A DNA stretch of 64,000 nucleotides from Umbilicaria muhlenbergii. Lineage: Eukaryota > Ascomycota > Lecanoromycetes > Umbilicariales > Umbilicariaceae. Positions 43,812 to 55,880 of the stretch are shown here, piece after piece (position 1 is the first letter of the stretch; every line of letters starts with the position of its first letter). The stretch spans positions 650,364 through 714,363 of the forward strand of contig KK106984.1 of assembly GCA_000611775.1 (NCBI GenBank), given 5' to 3'. The notes below the pieces were generated by a model, which saw only the letters and a program-made list of their open reading frames with translations, had not been told where the DNA came from and did no database searches. A program made the position numbers and the translations under genes.

Positions 43812-44744
43812 GTTACAAATATCCAGATACTAAAGTTTCAGCTCTGGCAGGGTATGATTGTTGGTTGCTCAGAATTGCAGTCCAGAGTCAGGTTATTAAA
43901 GAAAAAGACCAACGCCTTGTGTGAGACGGTAAGGATGAGAGAGAATTCATGTCGCCAGTTGCGATTGAGTTTGATGATGGAAGACCCGAGCTGCTCATCG
44001 CTCACAGCCAGTGATACTTACCTAGTTCTGCAGCTTATCAGCAGTACTTTGCATGATTCATTCCGAGTAGCTACAGACCGCAAGAGCTGGCAATCACCCG
44101 CATCAACCACTTAAGCTCAGCTGATCTCGGGCGACTTTTCGCCACCCTTCAGGCGTCGTCTACGTCAAGGCATGGACGTACCTGATAGAGTAGATCTCCG
44201 AGACCCGCGAGTTCAGGTGGCGGATGAACGTCCCGACTCTGTATAGTACCTGTGGCTATAGCGCACCGCAGGTACTTGACGCCGGGTGTGGCCTTGCATG
44301 CACCTTGCATGCACCAAATTTTAGTGTATGTAAAGGTCCTTACAAGGTCACATCTGATGTTCAATGCAGCAGCATCAGCAGCCTAGTGGAGTCAAGTTTT
44401 TCACTAGCAAATCAGAATGCAGACGGGCTGGTTCACCCTGGCATGGTGGCGGCGGCTAACCTTAGAACATTAATAAAAAAGTTAGTGGCGAATTGTCACC
44501 CGAGATAAGCCGACTTGAGCTGAGCTGATTGGTACAATTGGGGCTAATTTCACAGCCTATGGATAGCTGTAGTTACCGAATCGTGCCCCACAGAGCTGGG
44601 GACCACGTAATCCTATGTAGGTTCCTTGGTCGATTTGCGCCTCTGAATCTAGAGGCATGTTGTCCAGATGCTCCCAGCCCGTAGCTGCATAAAACCCTCA
44701 TCGTCACAGTGTCACATGCATCCAGGGGAGTCATGGAAGAGTGA
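43812..44744. other. GC-normal DNA without a recognised gene
   Basis: Upstream side of the O-methyltransferase and left flank of the kinase fragment. Several short overlapping frames exist on both strands, none of a family I know. One plus-strand frame (44,224-44,508) contains STCGYSAPQVLDAG at about 44,241-44,282, reminiscent of the kinase GYxAPEV motif, but the context does not support a kinase there. The short segment tgcatgcacc is duplicated at 44,297-44,316. Promoter elements for the methyltransferase must lie right of 43,811; none was identified. Confidence 0.4.
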
Positions 44745-44879
44745 TTGGGGGACCGCAATCAAGGAGAGGTACGCCCGGCGTATCACAGCGAGACCGTGGA
44801 AGTATACGCCATCAAGAGGCTCCGTCAAGGGGAACGCGCAATGACAGAAATCGAGATCTTGGGACGTTTAAGTCATGTA
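44745..44879 (+). pseudogene. protein kinase N-lobe fragment, truncated by the hAT insertion
   Basis: A 45-codon frame between a TGA (44,742-44,744) and the hAT target site. GEVRPAYHSET, then VEVYAIKRL gives the VAIK-type lysine of a protein kinase, and ERAMTEIEILGRLSH gives the helix-C glutamate region. The glycine loop is incomplete (GDRNQGEV). The frame runs into the gtcatgta target duplication at 44,872-44,879 and is broken by the transposon; right of the transposon (52,602 on) the continuing sequence is decayed and no C-lobe could be recognised. The rest of the kinase upstream is not visible either. Confidence 0.5.
44872..44879. repeat. hAT target-site duplication, left copy
   Basis: gtcatgta; exact match to 52,594-52,601 at the other end of the element. 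Eight bases is the hallmark of hAT insertion. Confidence 0.95.
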
Positions 44880-45015
44880 TAGGCTGTCACCGCGGGTCGG
44901 GGCGACACTGAGTCGGGCCGGGTCGGGCCGGGTCGGGTGGCAGTGTCTCAGTGATTTTGGACCCACCTTGGCGTGTCGGGTCAGGGCGGGTAATAGGGTA
45001 AGACACTGAGGGTCC

Positions 45016-47260
45016 TGCAGGACCCGTCAAGCCTTTATACATGATGCATTCTATCTGCACAAGGGTTAAAACTTTACTTTTGCGCATTAGGGTTATCACT
45101 TATGCAGGTCAGAGTGATCTCAGTTCAAGTTTCATGTTCTTATTACTACACTAGTATCCTATCCTACAGAAATAATTTAGGCATTATCATTTGACATTAC
45201 TTCTTCAGTCATCATGCTGCCTTGAAGCAGGTATGGCCCTTGAATCCTGCATTTCAATGATATACAGCGCAAGATTTCCACCTGAATTAAGAAGCAAGAG
45301 ATGTTTTGTTAAGATCATATCCTTACTCTGAATAATGACTCACTTTTCATGAATAATGAGCAAATTGGTATCTGCGTGAGGGCATTAACTTTAGCATTAC
45401 TTTGTATTTCAGACAATTTACTTTTAAAAAATGAAATCAACAACACCTCTGTTGACTTCTGCAACATCAGCAGAGCAGTCTTCTGTCAACATATTTCTTT
45501 AACATTAATGTTCTGCATGCCTGGCAGATTGATTATGATTTCATGTATCAGATGTTGAAATGCAGCTTTCAGAATAAACAGCCTTTTCATAAGCTGATAA
45601 TGTTTAATTTCATGAAGAGCTTTCACTGCAAAAGAGCATTAACTTCTGACATTATCAATTAATATGAGAAACTTACTTTCTGACTTAACCTTTCATAAAA
45701 CCTCTGACTGCTTTGAGTGAGCAGGTCCTTTTCCTTGAGGTGTAAATTATGCAGTTAATCATCATTATGTTAAATCTTTCTGATGCTTCTCTGCAGCTTT
45801 ATTCTTTAATGATTTGTAGATCTTCACTGACTTTCTGACTTGATGAAGCTTATCTTTAAAAGGAGAGAAGACAGCTGACAGATGTTTAACTTCACTTTTA
45901 ATACACATCATACTTCAGTTACCTAGTAGGCATTAACTTTCAGCATTACTATGAGTGTTGGCTTGTCTAACTATACTTGTGAAAAGTGATGAAGGCGTAT
46001 GACTAGCTAGGAGAGGCAAGGGGTGCATTAAAAAGATATGTTGAATGTGATGAAGAATGATGATTGTGACAGAGTGAGTTGAAGATGACTGAGTGTGTTG
46101 AAGATGACAAAGTGTGTTGAAGATGATAAGTTCTGAAGGTGACAGAATGCATTGAAGGTGATGAATTTACTGAAAATGATGAAGTGCATTGAAGTTGAGG
46201 AGGTATGTCAAAGATGAAGAAGCATATCAAAAAGGTGTGTAAGATCTGAAGATAATAAAATATCAATCATCAAGAATGAATGCAGACATTATTTATGAGC
46301 ATTACTTAACTGACAGGTATTTAGATGAAGGATAACATGAAAGATGTACATTAAAAATAATGAGGAAAGTATGCAGAGCTTGAAGATTTAAAGAGAAGCA
46401 AACCTTTATCAGTATGAATAAATACTGCAGGTGTTATCTAGAAGCATTACTTAACTGAAACTTCAATAATGAGGTGTAGAAGGAGGATGCTAAAGTGCAT
46501 GAAAAGAAAAACATGATCAGCAGCAGATTTCACATCTGTAATTAAGTTGTTAAATCAACATAACACTTTCAGCGCATTCACTGTAGAGGTGAGATGTTGT
46601 GACATCAACATTTAACTTTCAGTGCATTCACTGCAGAGGCAGGATGCTGTAATATCAACACAGGTTTTCAGAAACATGATTAAAATATATAAATATAAAC
46701 ATTCCTTGCACAACTCACCTCTGCTCATGTTATCATCATTTGGTTTGCACTTCACCTCATCATTTAAATAATGTTGTAAGTTAATATCAACATCAGATCC
46801 TGTCTAGCAGCGCTCTTAATTACATAAGCCTCAATATCAAAATTCACAAGTTAAAGAACAACTTATCAGCTGTGCATATCAATCCTCTTCAATATTCATC
46901 CTTCTTCATCATTTAACAGCATGTCTCATTTCTTCAGGTACTGCTCACATATCAATGATAATGACAATTATTAACATTTACTGTTTAATTCACATCACTT
47001 CTTCATCAGTACATTTAATCACCTGCCTCCTCACTCTTTTATGTCAGAAGCAAGGTAATGATCAAAGATAATGCTCACATCATAAAAGACAAATCATTAA
47101 TTTATGTAATAATGATGCAATCAAGTCCTCTCTTCACTTCATCATGATTAGTTTATCTACCACGCCTCAGTGAGCAGATCAACATAAGATAAATGTTGCA
47201 TTAATCACTTCACAAAAGCATCTCAATGAATATAATCAGCATGAAAGCACGGTCAGAAAG
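45016..47260. other. hAT 5' noncoding region
   Basis: No gene recognised. Short words of the form gcattaactttcagcattac recur (about 45,384, 45,634, 45,928, 46,302, 46,446, 46,572, 46,608) and again near the right end (52,195-52,235), probably subterminal transposase-binding repeats. A separate degenerate repeat occupies 46,074-46,200. Confidence 0.5.
46074..46200. repeat. degenerate tandem repeat inside hAT
   Basis: About six diverged units around gtgttgaagatgacaaa (roughly 20-24 bp), for example at 46,090, 46,111, 46,150 and 46,185. It opens a spurious Ser/His-rich minus-strand frame (46,266-46,003), which I do not call. Confidence 0.6.
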
Positions 47261-47269
47261 TGGTAAAAG

Positions 47270-48314
47270 CGCTATAATAAAATTAACAATCAAGTTATAA
47301 TTGCACGTGCTAAAAACACAGATGAGCAGGTTAAGTTGAAATGTCATTAAAAAGTACAAAAGATAACATCAGATTGAAATGAAATGAGTCATGATGAATA
47401 TTAAGCCTTGTTGAAGAATGCCTGAGAGGTTGAGTCTGTGAAACATTTCAAGAAGAAGTTGTCAGGTAAGATTAATAAATAATGCTCATTTTATAAGTTA
47501 CTTACACTTATAATGAAATGACTCAAACAAAATCTCATGAGTATCTGAAATGAGATTATCTTTAAGCATGAAGATGTGAAAGACAAGTTTCTTCAAGCCT
47601 TGCTGCAAAAGAGTAGCAAAATCAAGCAGAACTTAACATGCATCAATGAAAAGAACAATGATGATGAAGACATTAATATTAATGATGAAGAGAACAAAGA
47701 TGATGATGAAGATGATGATGAAGATGACAATGAAGATGATGACAACACTGATGCTGATAATGAAGAGAAGAAGGTAAGCAGATATGAGTATTACTTATTG
47801 ATATTATCTACTGATCAATGAGTATAAATGTCAGAGGAGATTGAAGAGGTAATTCTTAAGCATAATGTTTCAATTATGCAGCATCTTAAATGACTGATAT
47901 ATCATGCTGATTATGAGTTATTGAAGCAAGCCAGCTCTGAGGTAATGTCTGAAGATAATGCTGATGAGCTTGATTTTAACATGCATACAGAACCTGAAAA
48001 AGAAGCTTATAAACTTCTGAAAAGATCTTCATTTTCCTGCATATATTGCATGTGATGTTAATGAGTTGAAGGATGATCTGAAGGCTAAGAACAATGCTCA
48101 TGCAGCTGAAGAATCAGTGAAGGAGGAAGTGCTGATTGAGAAAAAAATTATCAAGATGTTAAAAGATGATTCAGTAACAAATCATGAGCTTTTCATGAAG
48201 AACTTATTGACATATAATGAGGAGAACTTTGTGGTGAATGATATTAAAAAGAATAAAAGCTTGAAATTGAAGTATGAGGAGACATCTACATCAGAAGAAG
48301 AAGTTGAAGCTTAA
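47270..48314 (+). pseudogene. accessory protein of the hAT element, acidic, function unknown
   Basis: Two open stretches on the plus strand in the 5' half of the hAT element. 47,576-47,821 has a run of Asp/Glu/Asn (DDDEDDDEDDNEDD) at about 47,698-47,745. 48,066-48,314 (82 codons, ends EEVEA then TAA) is Lys/Glu-rich with LKDDSVTNHELFMKNLL. Between them the frame continues with TGA and a shift (KQASSEVMSEDNADELDF near 47,925-47,975). Upstream, 47,270-47,560 reads as an additional N-terminal part. Some hAT elements carry a second gene, but I recognise no family here. All is decayed like the transposase. Confidence 0.4.
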
Positions 48315-49018
48315 TTTTTTTTTATTAACTGCACATTTATACAATAAGTTCAGGTGTTACCTACTGACATTATCATTTGCTCACTTTCATTGATGCATAA
48401 TATCATGCTTTAACATGAAAATTAAAGTCATGAATTTATAATGAGAGGGCGTGTTCCTTTTAACATATGATTATTTCTATTAAAGTGAGTAGCATGTTGA
48501 AATCTTGAATTTCATCTAATCACAGCTGTTTCACAACTCTTTTCATTTTCATGATTTTTAGCATCTTTTTAATTACTTGATCTTATAAGCTGAAGATGAA
48601 TGAGTTTAGTATTCTTTAACAGATCATCATAAGTCACTGCAAAAGATTTTTTATAAGATGATCATCATCTTTATTGCACAAACAGGCTTTTTCATGCATC
48701 ATAAATGTGATTGAATATTAATACTGCAGGGTTACATGTAACATGGTGATTATCTTTAATGAGCAAAGAAGTGTTTTGATGCAAAGTATGTGTAATCTGA
48801 TATCTGTTCAATTACACTGCAGGATTACACATGCTTCATACATGTGTCTTAATTATTACTTTTCAGCATTATCTTTCAAGAGTAAAAGAAGTTTTCTGTG
48901 TAACATATTTATCTGACATCTCTTTTGATATGCATATAAGTGTAGTTATTCTCTACACAACAATATCTTCTTTCTCAAATCACTCATCACTGCAATTTCT
49001 GCATACACTTTTATCAAT

Positions 49019-52000
49019 ATGTCTCAATATGATAATGACTTTTCTCTCTCAGAAGCAGAAGAAATTCTCACTTTTTTTTCATAATCACAAACCTCTCAGG
49101 AATCTGAGGATGCTCAAATCTTACCTCATGCTTTTTAAAATCTATCATCACTTATTGCACTTCAATGCAACACTCTCAAGACACACGTTTTCTGAAAAAG
49201 TGACAAGTGATATGTGAAACTCTTTCATGAGTGATGAAAGTCAACTCTACATGATCTTCACACTCATGATAAACTGAAAGGCAATTTTAAATGAAGATTC
49301 ATTACTCAGTCCTTCAATTACTGAAACCTGTTTGAGCAGGTCACAGTCATGCAGAGTGAAAAGTTAAATTTATAATGCAAGCTTTATTAAGCTGTCATCA
49401 GTCACCTGAATATGAAGAACACTGATTTCAGCATTATGAAAAAGCATTTGCATTCAGACTGCTGCAAGATATCACTTAAGTGAAAGCATTCACAATCTAC
49501 ACTGAATGAACTGTTGCAGTTAACAGTAAGTTTGTTTCTTTTTATGTATTATCTTTCTTATCAGTACTAATGCTGAAAGTTAATGCTCTTATGATATTTC
49601 TTAAAAATAAACAGTACGCAACCTTGACATTTTAATATACATGAAGAAGGCTTTTAAACAGCAAATCATTAATACACTCATATTTATGAACACCTCCTTT
49701 CAATTCATTGAGAACAAGCAGCTTCATATTACTCTTATGATGCTCTGAGATGACATTCAGATACCTTATCATAATAAAATCTGAAACCTTGTCACAGATC
49801 AATATCAAAAAGTGATGCTCACTGTATAAGAGAGTCTTGCTCAGACAAATAATAAAGTGTCATTAACTTTAAATTGTTGATCTCATAATCACTTATTCTT
49901 CTTGACGGTTACTGTCTATTACATTAATAATAACTGAAACTACAATGAGGCCTTATTGAGATTTGAGTATGTAAATGAGTCACATATTGAAGTCACTCTG
50001 ACAGGTCACGTCTTTAATGTTTTAAAGACTTTTAAAATCAAGAACAAGCTCTTCACTATCATTACAGATAACACCTTTAATAACATCATTATGTACACAC
50101 ATCTGAAGTCAGTCTTAAGTGGTGATCATGATATTCAATGAGACAATGCTGAAGCAATAATATCATGCATGACACATGTTTTAACTCTTGCTGTCAAGGC
50201 TCTACTGAGGTCACTTGATGTGAACATCAGAAATGATCATCATGTGAAGATATGAGATGCAGATAAGTTGACAAAGATTCAAGAGAAGATATCTTTAATT
50301 AACATCATGCAAAAGGCAAGTGAAATGATAATGCTCAATGATAATGCCTGAATGTTAACAACATGTGATAAATTCAGTATCTCTCAATTGCAATCAACTC
50401 TTCCTCACAGAGATTTGAATGATTTGCAGATATTCAACAGCAAGTTTATGCAGACAGCTTAAATCAAAAACCTCTTTAAATGATTCAAGATGTTAAGATG
50501 TGATGAAATTTCACATATAACATGCTTTTTCAAGCTTATGTTTTATGAGAGGCTCTGCGCAACTTTGTCTTTAATGAACAAGATAAAAAGCTCTGAGTTC
50601 TTGTAATCATTAATTCAGAATGAGAACAGGTCTGTTACCTTTTAACATTATTAAAGTCATTTAAAGATTGAACTGCAGCACTTTTAAAAATTACTGAAGT
50701 TACAATACATAAGACCTGATACATGTACAATTAACTCATCAGTTGCATTGCAGATTACTGCTGCTGAGTGCAGTTGAAAATCACTCTCTGAAAACATGAA
50801 CTGATCATTGCTCTGAAAGCCTGTCAGGATAAGTTGAGGAATTATTATGAAAATTCACAGGCAAGTTAATGATGAATTTATAATCTTGCAACTGTTCTAG
50901 ACTCATCATGTAAGATGATTAAGTATAAAATAACTTTGATGCATATATCTGCTTGATCATGACTAATGCATCATAGGGGAAGGAAGTAACAAAATCTTAA
51001 GAAATTAAATGAAATCAACAGTTTCAAGATTATTATGATCTACATTACTCAAAATATAAGAGTCTGACTATGAACTCAACTACTGCTGCAGGTCAGTCAC
51101 AGAATATGAATTTTAATGCATTAATTAAACAAATAAAGCTGAAGGATCAACAATGAACAGATACTTAAGATGATATCTTTAAGTATCTTTTCATGTCAGT
51201 CAATTATGTCAATGATTCATTAAAGGTAATGCTCAAAGGTAATGTCAGTATGAGGCTTAAGTTAATTACATCATTAAGTGTGAAGTGTCAACTACAGTGA
51301 CCTCAAAGATTTCTCTCAGATGACAAGAGATGTTCTTGCTGTATGTGTCTCTGAAGTAGATGTGAAATGCATCTTTAATATGATTAAAGACATCTGCAAT
51401 TGATGATGTGAACATCTGAGCACTGAGACTATACATATGCTCTGTTTAATTAAATATTATGAGTGAAACACCTTATTGAATGACCTCATTGATGATGATG
51501 ACAATGATGAGGAAGTCAGCACCTCTGAAACCTGAGCTTAAAAAGCCTCTGTTCTGAATGAGTTAATTATAACAGATGATGAGAAGGTTTATGAGTTCAT
51601 GAAAACACCTCAATGAAGGAAGCTTACCTCTGTTAAGTGTAAAACAGTGACAATGAACAGTGATAATCATGATGAGTTTGACATGAATGATTCAGATGAT
51701 ATGAGAGTAGATGAACTTGCAAGACATCTCAATGAAGGAAGCTTACCTTTGTTAAGTGTAAAACAGTGACAATGAACAGTGATAATCATGATGAGTTTGA
51801 CATGAATGATTCAGATGATATGAGAGTAGATGAACTTGCTGATATGCATTAAATGAGGGTGAAAATGAGGTAAAGTGATGACTCAGACACCTTTATTGCA
51901 ATTGAAGATGTGTTGAAGGGCAGAGGGCAAGATAATTTTAACATGTTTTTATTATTTAATGACCTGATGACCTTCCTCACTTCAGCATGAAGGAGTGAAG

Positions 52001-52060
52001 CTCAGAGAAGATTAACTGCAGTCAGTCAAGATAAGCAATCTATGAATTCAACATATAAAT
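49019..52060 (+). pseudogene. hAT-family transposase
   Basis: Cuts and pastes the element by DDE chemistry. Probable start at ATG 49,019 (MSQYDNDFSLSEAEE). A BED-like zinc finger at about 49,365-49,470 (CKLY, then KKHLHSDCCK; one Cys now Tyr). Intron 49,526-49,614 (gtaagt...aacag). The catalytic core includes HLFFLTVTVYYINNN near 49,890-49,930 and the open stretch 49,956-50,141 with VTLTGHVFNVLKTFKIKNK and ITDNTFNN, the hAT TTDNAxNN motif. The C-terminal dimerisation domain at about 51,350-51,480 reads SEVDVKCIFNMIKDIC and then CLIKYYE, matching the hAT VERLFS block with E-to-K and R-to-C changes. An acidic tail contains a 119-bp tandem duplication. TGA stops are frequent. End is approximate. 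Confidence 0.85.
51611..51838. repeat. 119-bp tandem duplication in the transposase tail
   Basis: Two copies, 51,611-51,729 and 51,730 to about 51,838, starting caatgaaggaagcttacct. They differ by one base near the start. 119 is not a multiple of three, so it shifts the frame. Near-identity shows that it arose after the decay. Confidence 0.9.
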
Positions 52061-52593
52061 AACACATCATTATCAGCATCAGTCAATCAGTATTGTTGTC
52101 TGCAGATCAATGCTGAGTTGTGTTATGAGATCAGCTACAAATACAGTCTGCAAAGCTAAAAAGAGTATACAGTCATTACAAATTCTAGATAAACATTACC
52201 TTTGAGCATTACCTTTAAGCATTACTTTTTTAGCATATCATGTTTTTCTTCATGTTTGCACAGTGCTCACAATGTATAATATCAGTCTTTGCAGATTAAT
52301 AATTCAATTAAAAATATGTAAAAGTATTCAATTATCACAATACCTGTCTTTGATAACAACACAATGCAAAGCTGTGATAACATGAGAAGAAAAGTGATGT
52401 TATTACTTATATTAAACTTACTACTGTTATGATGACTAAGCAATTTTAACTGTATATGATTAGTTCAGTGTCCGCGTGAGTACCTCAGGGTTGACTCAGT
52501 TGATCACTGAATATCAGATCTGTGAAGGGGCTGAACTTATGAGTTAAGTTCTTAATCATCAATCTGACCTGACCTGACTCAAATGACAGTTTA

Positions 52594-53460
52594 GTCATGT
52601 AAGTAGTTTACATCTGAGTTGAATGCATATCCTTGTCTAATTTGTTAGTTCTAGCCACACATAGTTCAATACATGAAAAGCTTTGTATATAATGATCATA
52701 TCAAAATTGTCATGAAGATGACTGTCTCAGATCTTAACATTTATCAAAAAACCCTACGGGGCAAATGTTTTCAATTGCAGCAAGCAAAGATGATTGCATC
52801 TTAAACTTTGTTAACACTGAAGTACCTTCATACTAGTGAGGTAACTCACAGTGTGCAAGGATGTGAAATGATGTGTGTAAGAGTAAAGTAGAGCTGTTGG
52901 CAACAAGATCATTCAATGAAGATGTGTTATCTGAAGTTGATAAGATTTCAGCTACAAGTAATGAGTGTCTGCACACATCAGGTTGGTGGCTGACTTCTGC
53001 TTATGACTTTACACTGCATTGAAATGTTTCATATTCCTTTGATCTGTGATGCAGTTTGAAGAGGAAGATGATGTGAAAGATGATTTAAGACCTGAGGAAC
53101 TCAAATCTGAGGAATCATGTTATTCTACAGATGTTAAAAGGTTAAGGCTTGCAGATATCTCACAGTTAATCTCTTGCATCTTGATGAATACCTTATCAAC
53201 AGGCATGCACTAGTAGAATAATTTAACATCAAGGCTAAGAGCATGTGATAAGAGCAGGAGGCAATCACAGCAAGGTGATGAAATTAAAGAAGAAACACAG
53301 CTTCTACAACATCAACTGATTAAGAAGTATGTTACTGCAAGTATGTGCTCCTGTATCTCACCTACTTATTGTCTTCAATGATGCATTTATTATTAATAAT
53401 TATCTCTTCTCCTCCTAGTACATTCTGTCTTGATGTCAGGTTACAACGCGGGATTGATTC
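52594..53460. other. right flank of the hAT insertion, partly decayed
   Basis: Begins with the second gtcatgta (52,594-52,601). It should continue the kinase-bearing locus, but no kinase C-lobe could be read. It is less decayed than the neighbouring transposons (retains words such as ttggtggc and ctacgggg). One short acidic plus-strand stretch (FEEEDDVKDDLRPEE near 53,050-53,100) is visible; no gene called. Confidence 0.4.
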
Positions 53461-55667
53461 ACCTCAATCACATATTCATCCTTCAAGCATGAACTGAAGA
53501 ATGACGTATAATGAAATGATATCATGACAAGCTTTGACTGCATGAGCTTTATCACCTTGTACACTGCAGCACTTCAGGATACTTTGCAAATCATGCATTA
53601 AAAAATCTGCTCTATCATGAATGTTGCATTATTTTAATTCAGACAAACCTCTTCTGACATCAGGCATAACCTGCTTTTGCAGCTTGAGTAAGTAGCTTCT
53701 TGATAATTTCACAGAAGTTGTCATCATTTGACATGCATTTAAACATCATGAATCAAGCAGCACCTTGCATCTTAAATAAGGTTTATTAATTATACAGCTT
53801 CACAGGTGAAGGTTATGAGGTTTGTTAAAAAGATTAAACATTTAAGTTGTTCAGTAGAATGATTGTTTAAAGGTTAAATAAATATATTATTACATTAACT
53901 AAATATTAGTTCAAAATAAATTAATAAATATAAGAAAGAAAGCAGAAACTTGAGGCTTTAAAGCTGTTAATATACATGTTTAAAAGCATTTTATTAAGCT
54001 TACTCATAACATTTTAATTATAACATGATTGCTTTTCTCAGTAAAATCTTTATTTTAAACTTATGTCTCAATGATATCTGTTTAATAATAAAATAATAAA
54101 ATTTAATACTTTTTCTTCAGCTTTACTATTAACAGCTTTGTTATAATATAATAATAATTCAAGTTTAGCACTTTATTAATACTTTACAAGTGACTTAATA
54201 ATATATTTATAAAACTTTGCAGTGTGCTTTTTCTTGCTTTTTAATTATTAATTTTAATAATAACAGGCTTGTAATATTTATGATTTATATTATTATAAAC
54301 TTAATTATATATCTCTTTATAATAAAAGATACAATAATTTTATAAGTTTTTAAAAATAATTTTAAAACATAAAATAAATAAAATAATATTTAATAAATAT
54401 TACACTTAACCTCTATAAATAATAGGTAAAATAATAATTAAAATAAAATAAAAGTAAAAGTAATAATTACATACTTTAAAGACTTAAAGAGTTTATTAAT
54501 GAAGAATTTTAAAAAACTTTAATATAACAATTGATTATGAATTCTTAATTATATAAAGTTATTATAATTAACTTTAAGATTTATTAAATACTTTATACAT
54601 TATTATTTAATAAAACATATTAAATTTAAAGTTATTATTAATAATATTATATTATTATTATCTTAAGTTAAGCATAAAACTTTTAATTATGCAGAGGTTA
54701 AGTTTATTTATATAATAAATTATATACCTTCTATTTTTAATAATTATAATAATTAATGCTTAATCAGCTTGATTATCTTTAATTATAATAATTAATACTC
54801 AATTAACTTAATTACTTTAAATTATAAATACTTTATTTTGAATAATTAAGTTAATTAATTAAATTAAATTTATTATAATATTAAGTTTTTCTTTAAGATT
54901 TTTATCTTAAAAAGTAATAATTTTTCTTATATTATATAATTATTTTATATTTGTAAATTTACCTGTAAACTCAACTATGCTGTTATTATTTAATGAATAT
55001 TATCACAACATTTAATATAATTATAATGCATCTTTACAGTTATTATATTCACTTTAATTATAAATACAAGGTCTCAGATGACTTGAATTATTATAAAAAA
55101 TATATTTAAATAAAATTTTTATATGAGCTTACAGGCTTTTCTCAGAAGTTTAATCACTTAAAAAAGAAAATTCTTTAATTACATAAAAAGAAATCAGTTG
55201 CTTTTAAATAAAAATAAAAAACTTCAATAAAGAAAAAAAACTTTATAAATAATTATCACTTTTTAAGAAGTGATATATAAAGTTTATTAAAATAAAACTT
55301 TACAATATTAAAAAGATAAAGATGAATAAGGTATTATAATAAACTTAATTAATAAAATTACAAAACAGAGTAATAATGTTTTAAAAAATAATTAAGTTGA
55401 TTAAATATTAATTACTTTAATCACAGGGAGCAGGAAAGTTTATAAATTATTATATAAATAAACTCAACTTTTATATTATTAAAAGCTTTATACTTAACTT
55501 AATATAATAATTATATATTATTAATAACAACTTCAAGCTTAATGACTTTAAGTACTTAATAAGTTTTTAAATTTACCCTGAGACAGCTTCACATGATTAA
55601 AAATTAATAATTAATTATTATACTTTAAGCATCAAAATTAACTTGTTGTTTACTTCAAGTTGAAATA
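53461..55667. other. AT-rich gene-free DNA
   Basis: From about 53,860 extremely AT-rich with short homopolymers and no coding signal. 53,869-53,945 resembles 19,264-19,345. Nothing else recognised. Confidence 0.6.
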
Positions 55668-55880
55668 TGTTATGACATGATCAATTGACACTGACGGATA
55701 TTGAATTACCTGATGTTAAATTAAATTAAAATTAATGTGTCTTGACCTTGACACTCTGACATTTATATCATGACTGCACTCACAAGACTGCTTCCTTTTT
55801 TGTACTTTTTTAAGTTCAAATAACTCACTTCTTGCAACAGTTTCAGGCCTGCTTATGAAGTGAAATAATTAACTGTAACA
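55668..55880 (+). repeat. 5' LTR of element E
   Basis: 213 bp, TGTTATGACATG...CTGTAACA. Partner of the D LTR. Confidence 0.8.

Larger units (their letters stand above)
44880..52593 (+). mobile_element. autonomous-size hAT DNA transposon
   Basis: 7,714 bp with exact 8-bp target duplications (gtcatgta). Terminal inverted repeats: TAGGCTGTCAcc on the left and ...ATGACAGTTTA on the right (complement TAAACTGTCAt). Subterminal DNA is rich in repeats: GGGTCGGGCC blocks at the left end, their decayed CTGACCTGACCTG form at the right end. Inside are an acidic accessory frame (about 47,270-48,314) and a hAT transposase (about 49,019-52,060), both plus strand. The left 135 bp (to about 45,015) is unmutated and GC-rich, the rest is decayed. 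A 663-bp MITE at 56,613-57,275 shares both ends. Confidence 0.95.

Noticed and set aside
44224-44508. Kinase activation-segment-like GYSAPQV
   Set aside because: It lies upstream of the N-lobe fragment on the same strand, has no HRD or DFG motif nearby and the rest of the frame is unlike a kinase.
41172-44758. Many overlapping short frames on both strands of the GC island
   Set aside because: Mostly shadows of the O-methyltransferase or chance frames in GC-normal DNA; only the methyltransferase and the kinase fragment have recognisable motifs.
46003-46266. Ser/His/Thr-rich minus-strand protein
   Set aside because: Produced by a degenerate 20-24 bp tandem repeat inside the hAT noncoding region.
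48831-49217. 128-codon plus-strand frame
   Set aside because: Overlaps the start of the hAT transposase in another frame; low-complexity Leu/Ser/His content, no motif.
53860-55620. Mitochondrial DNA insertion
   Set aside because: Extremely AT-rich, but no mitochondrial gene, tRNA or intron signature could be read.
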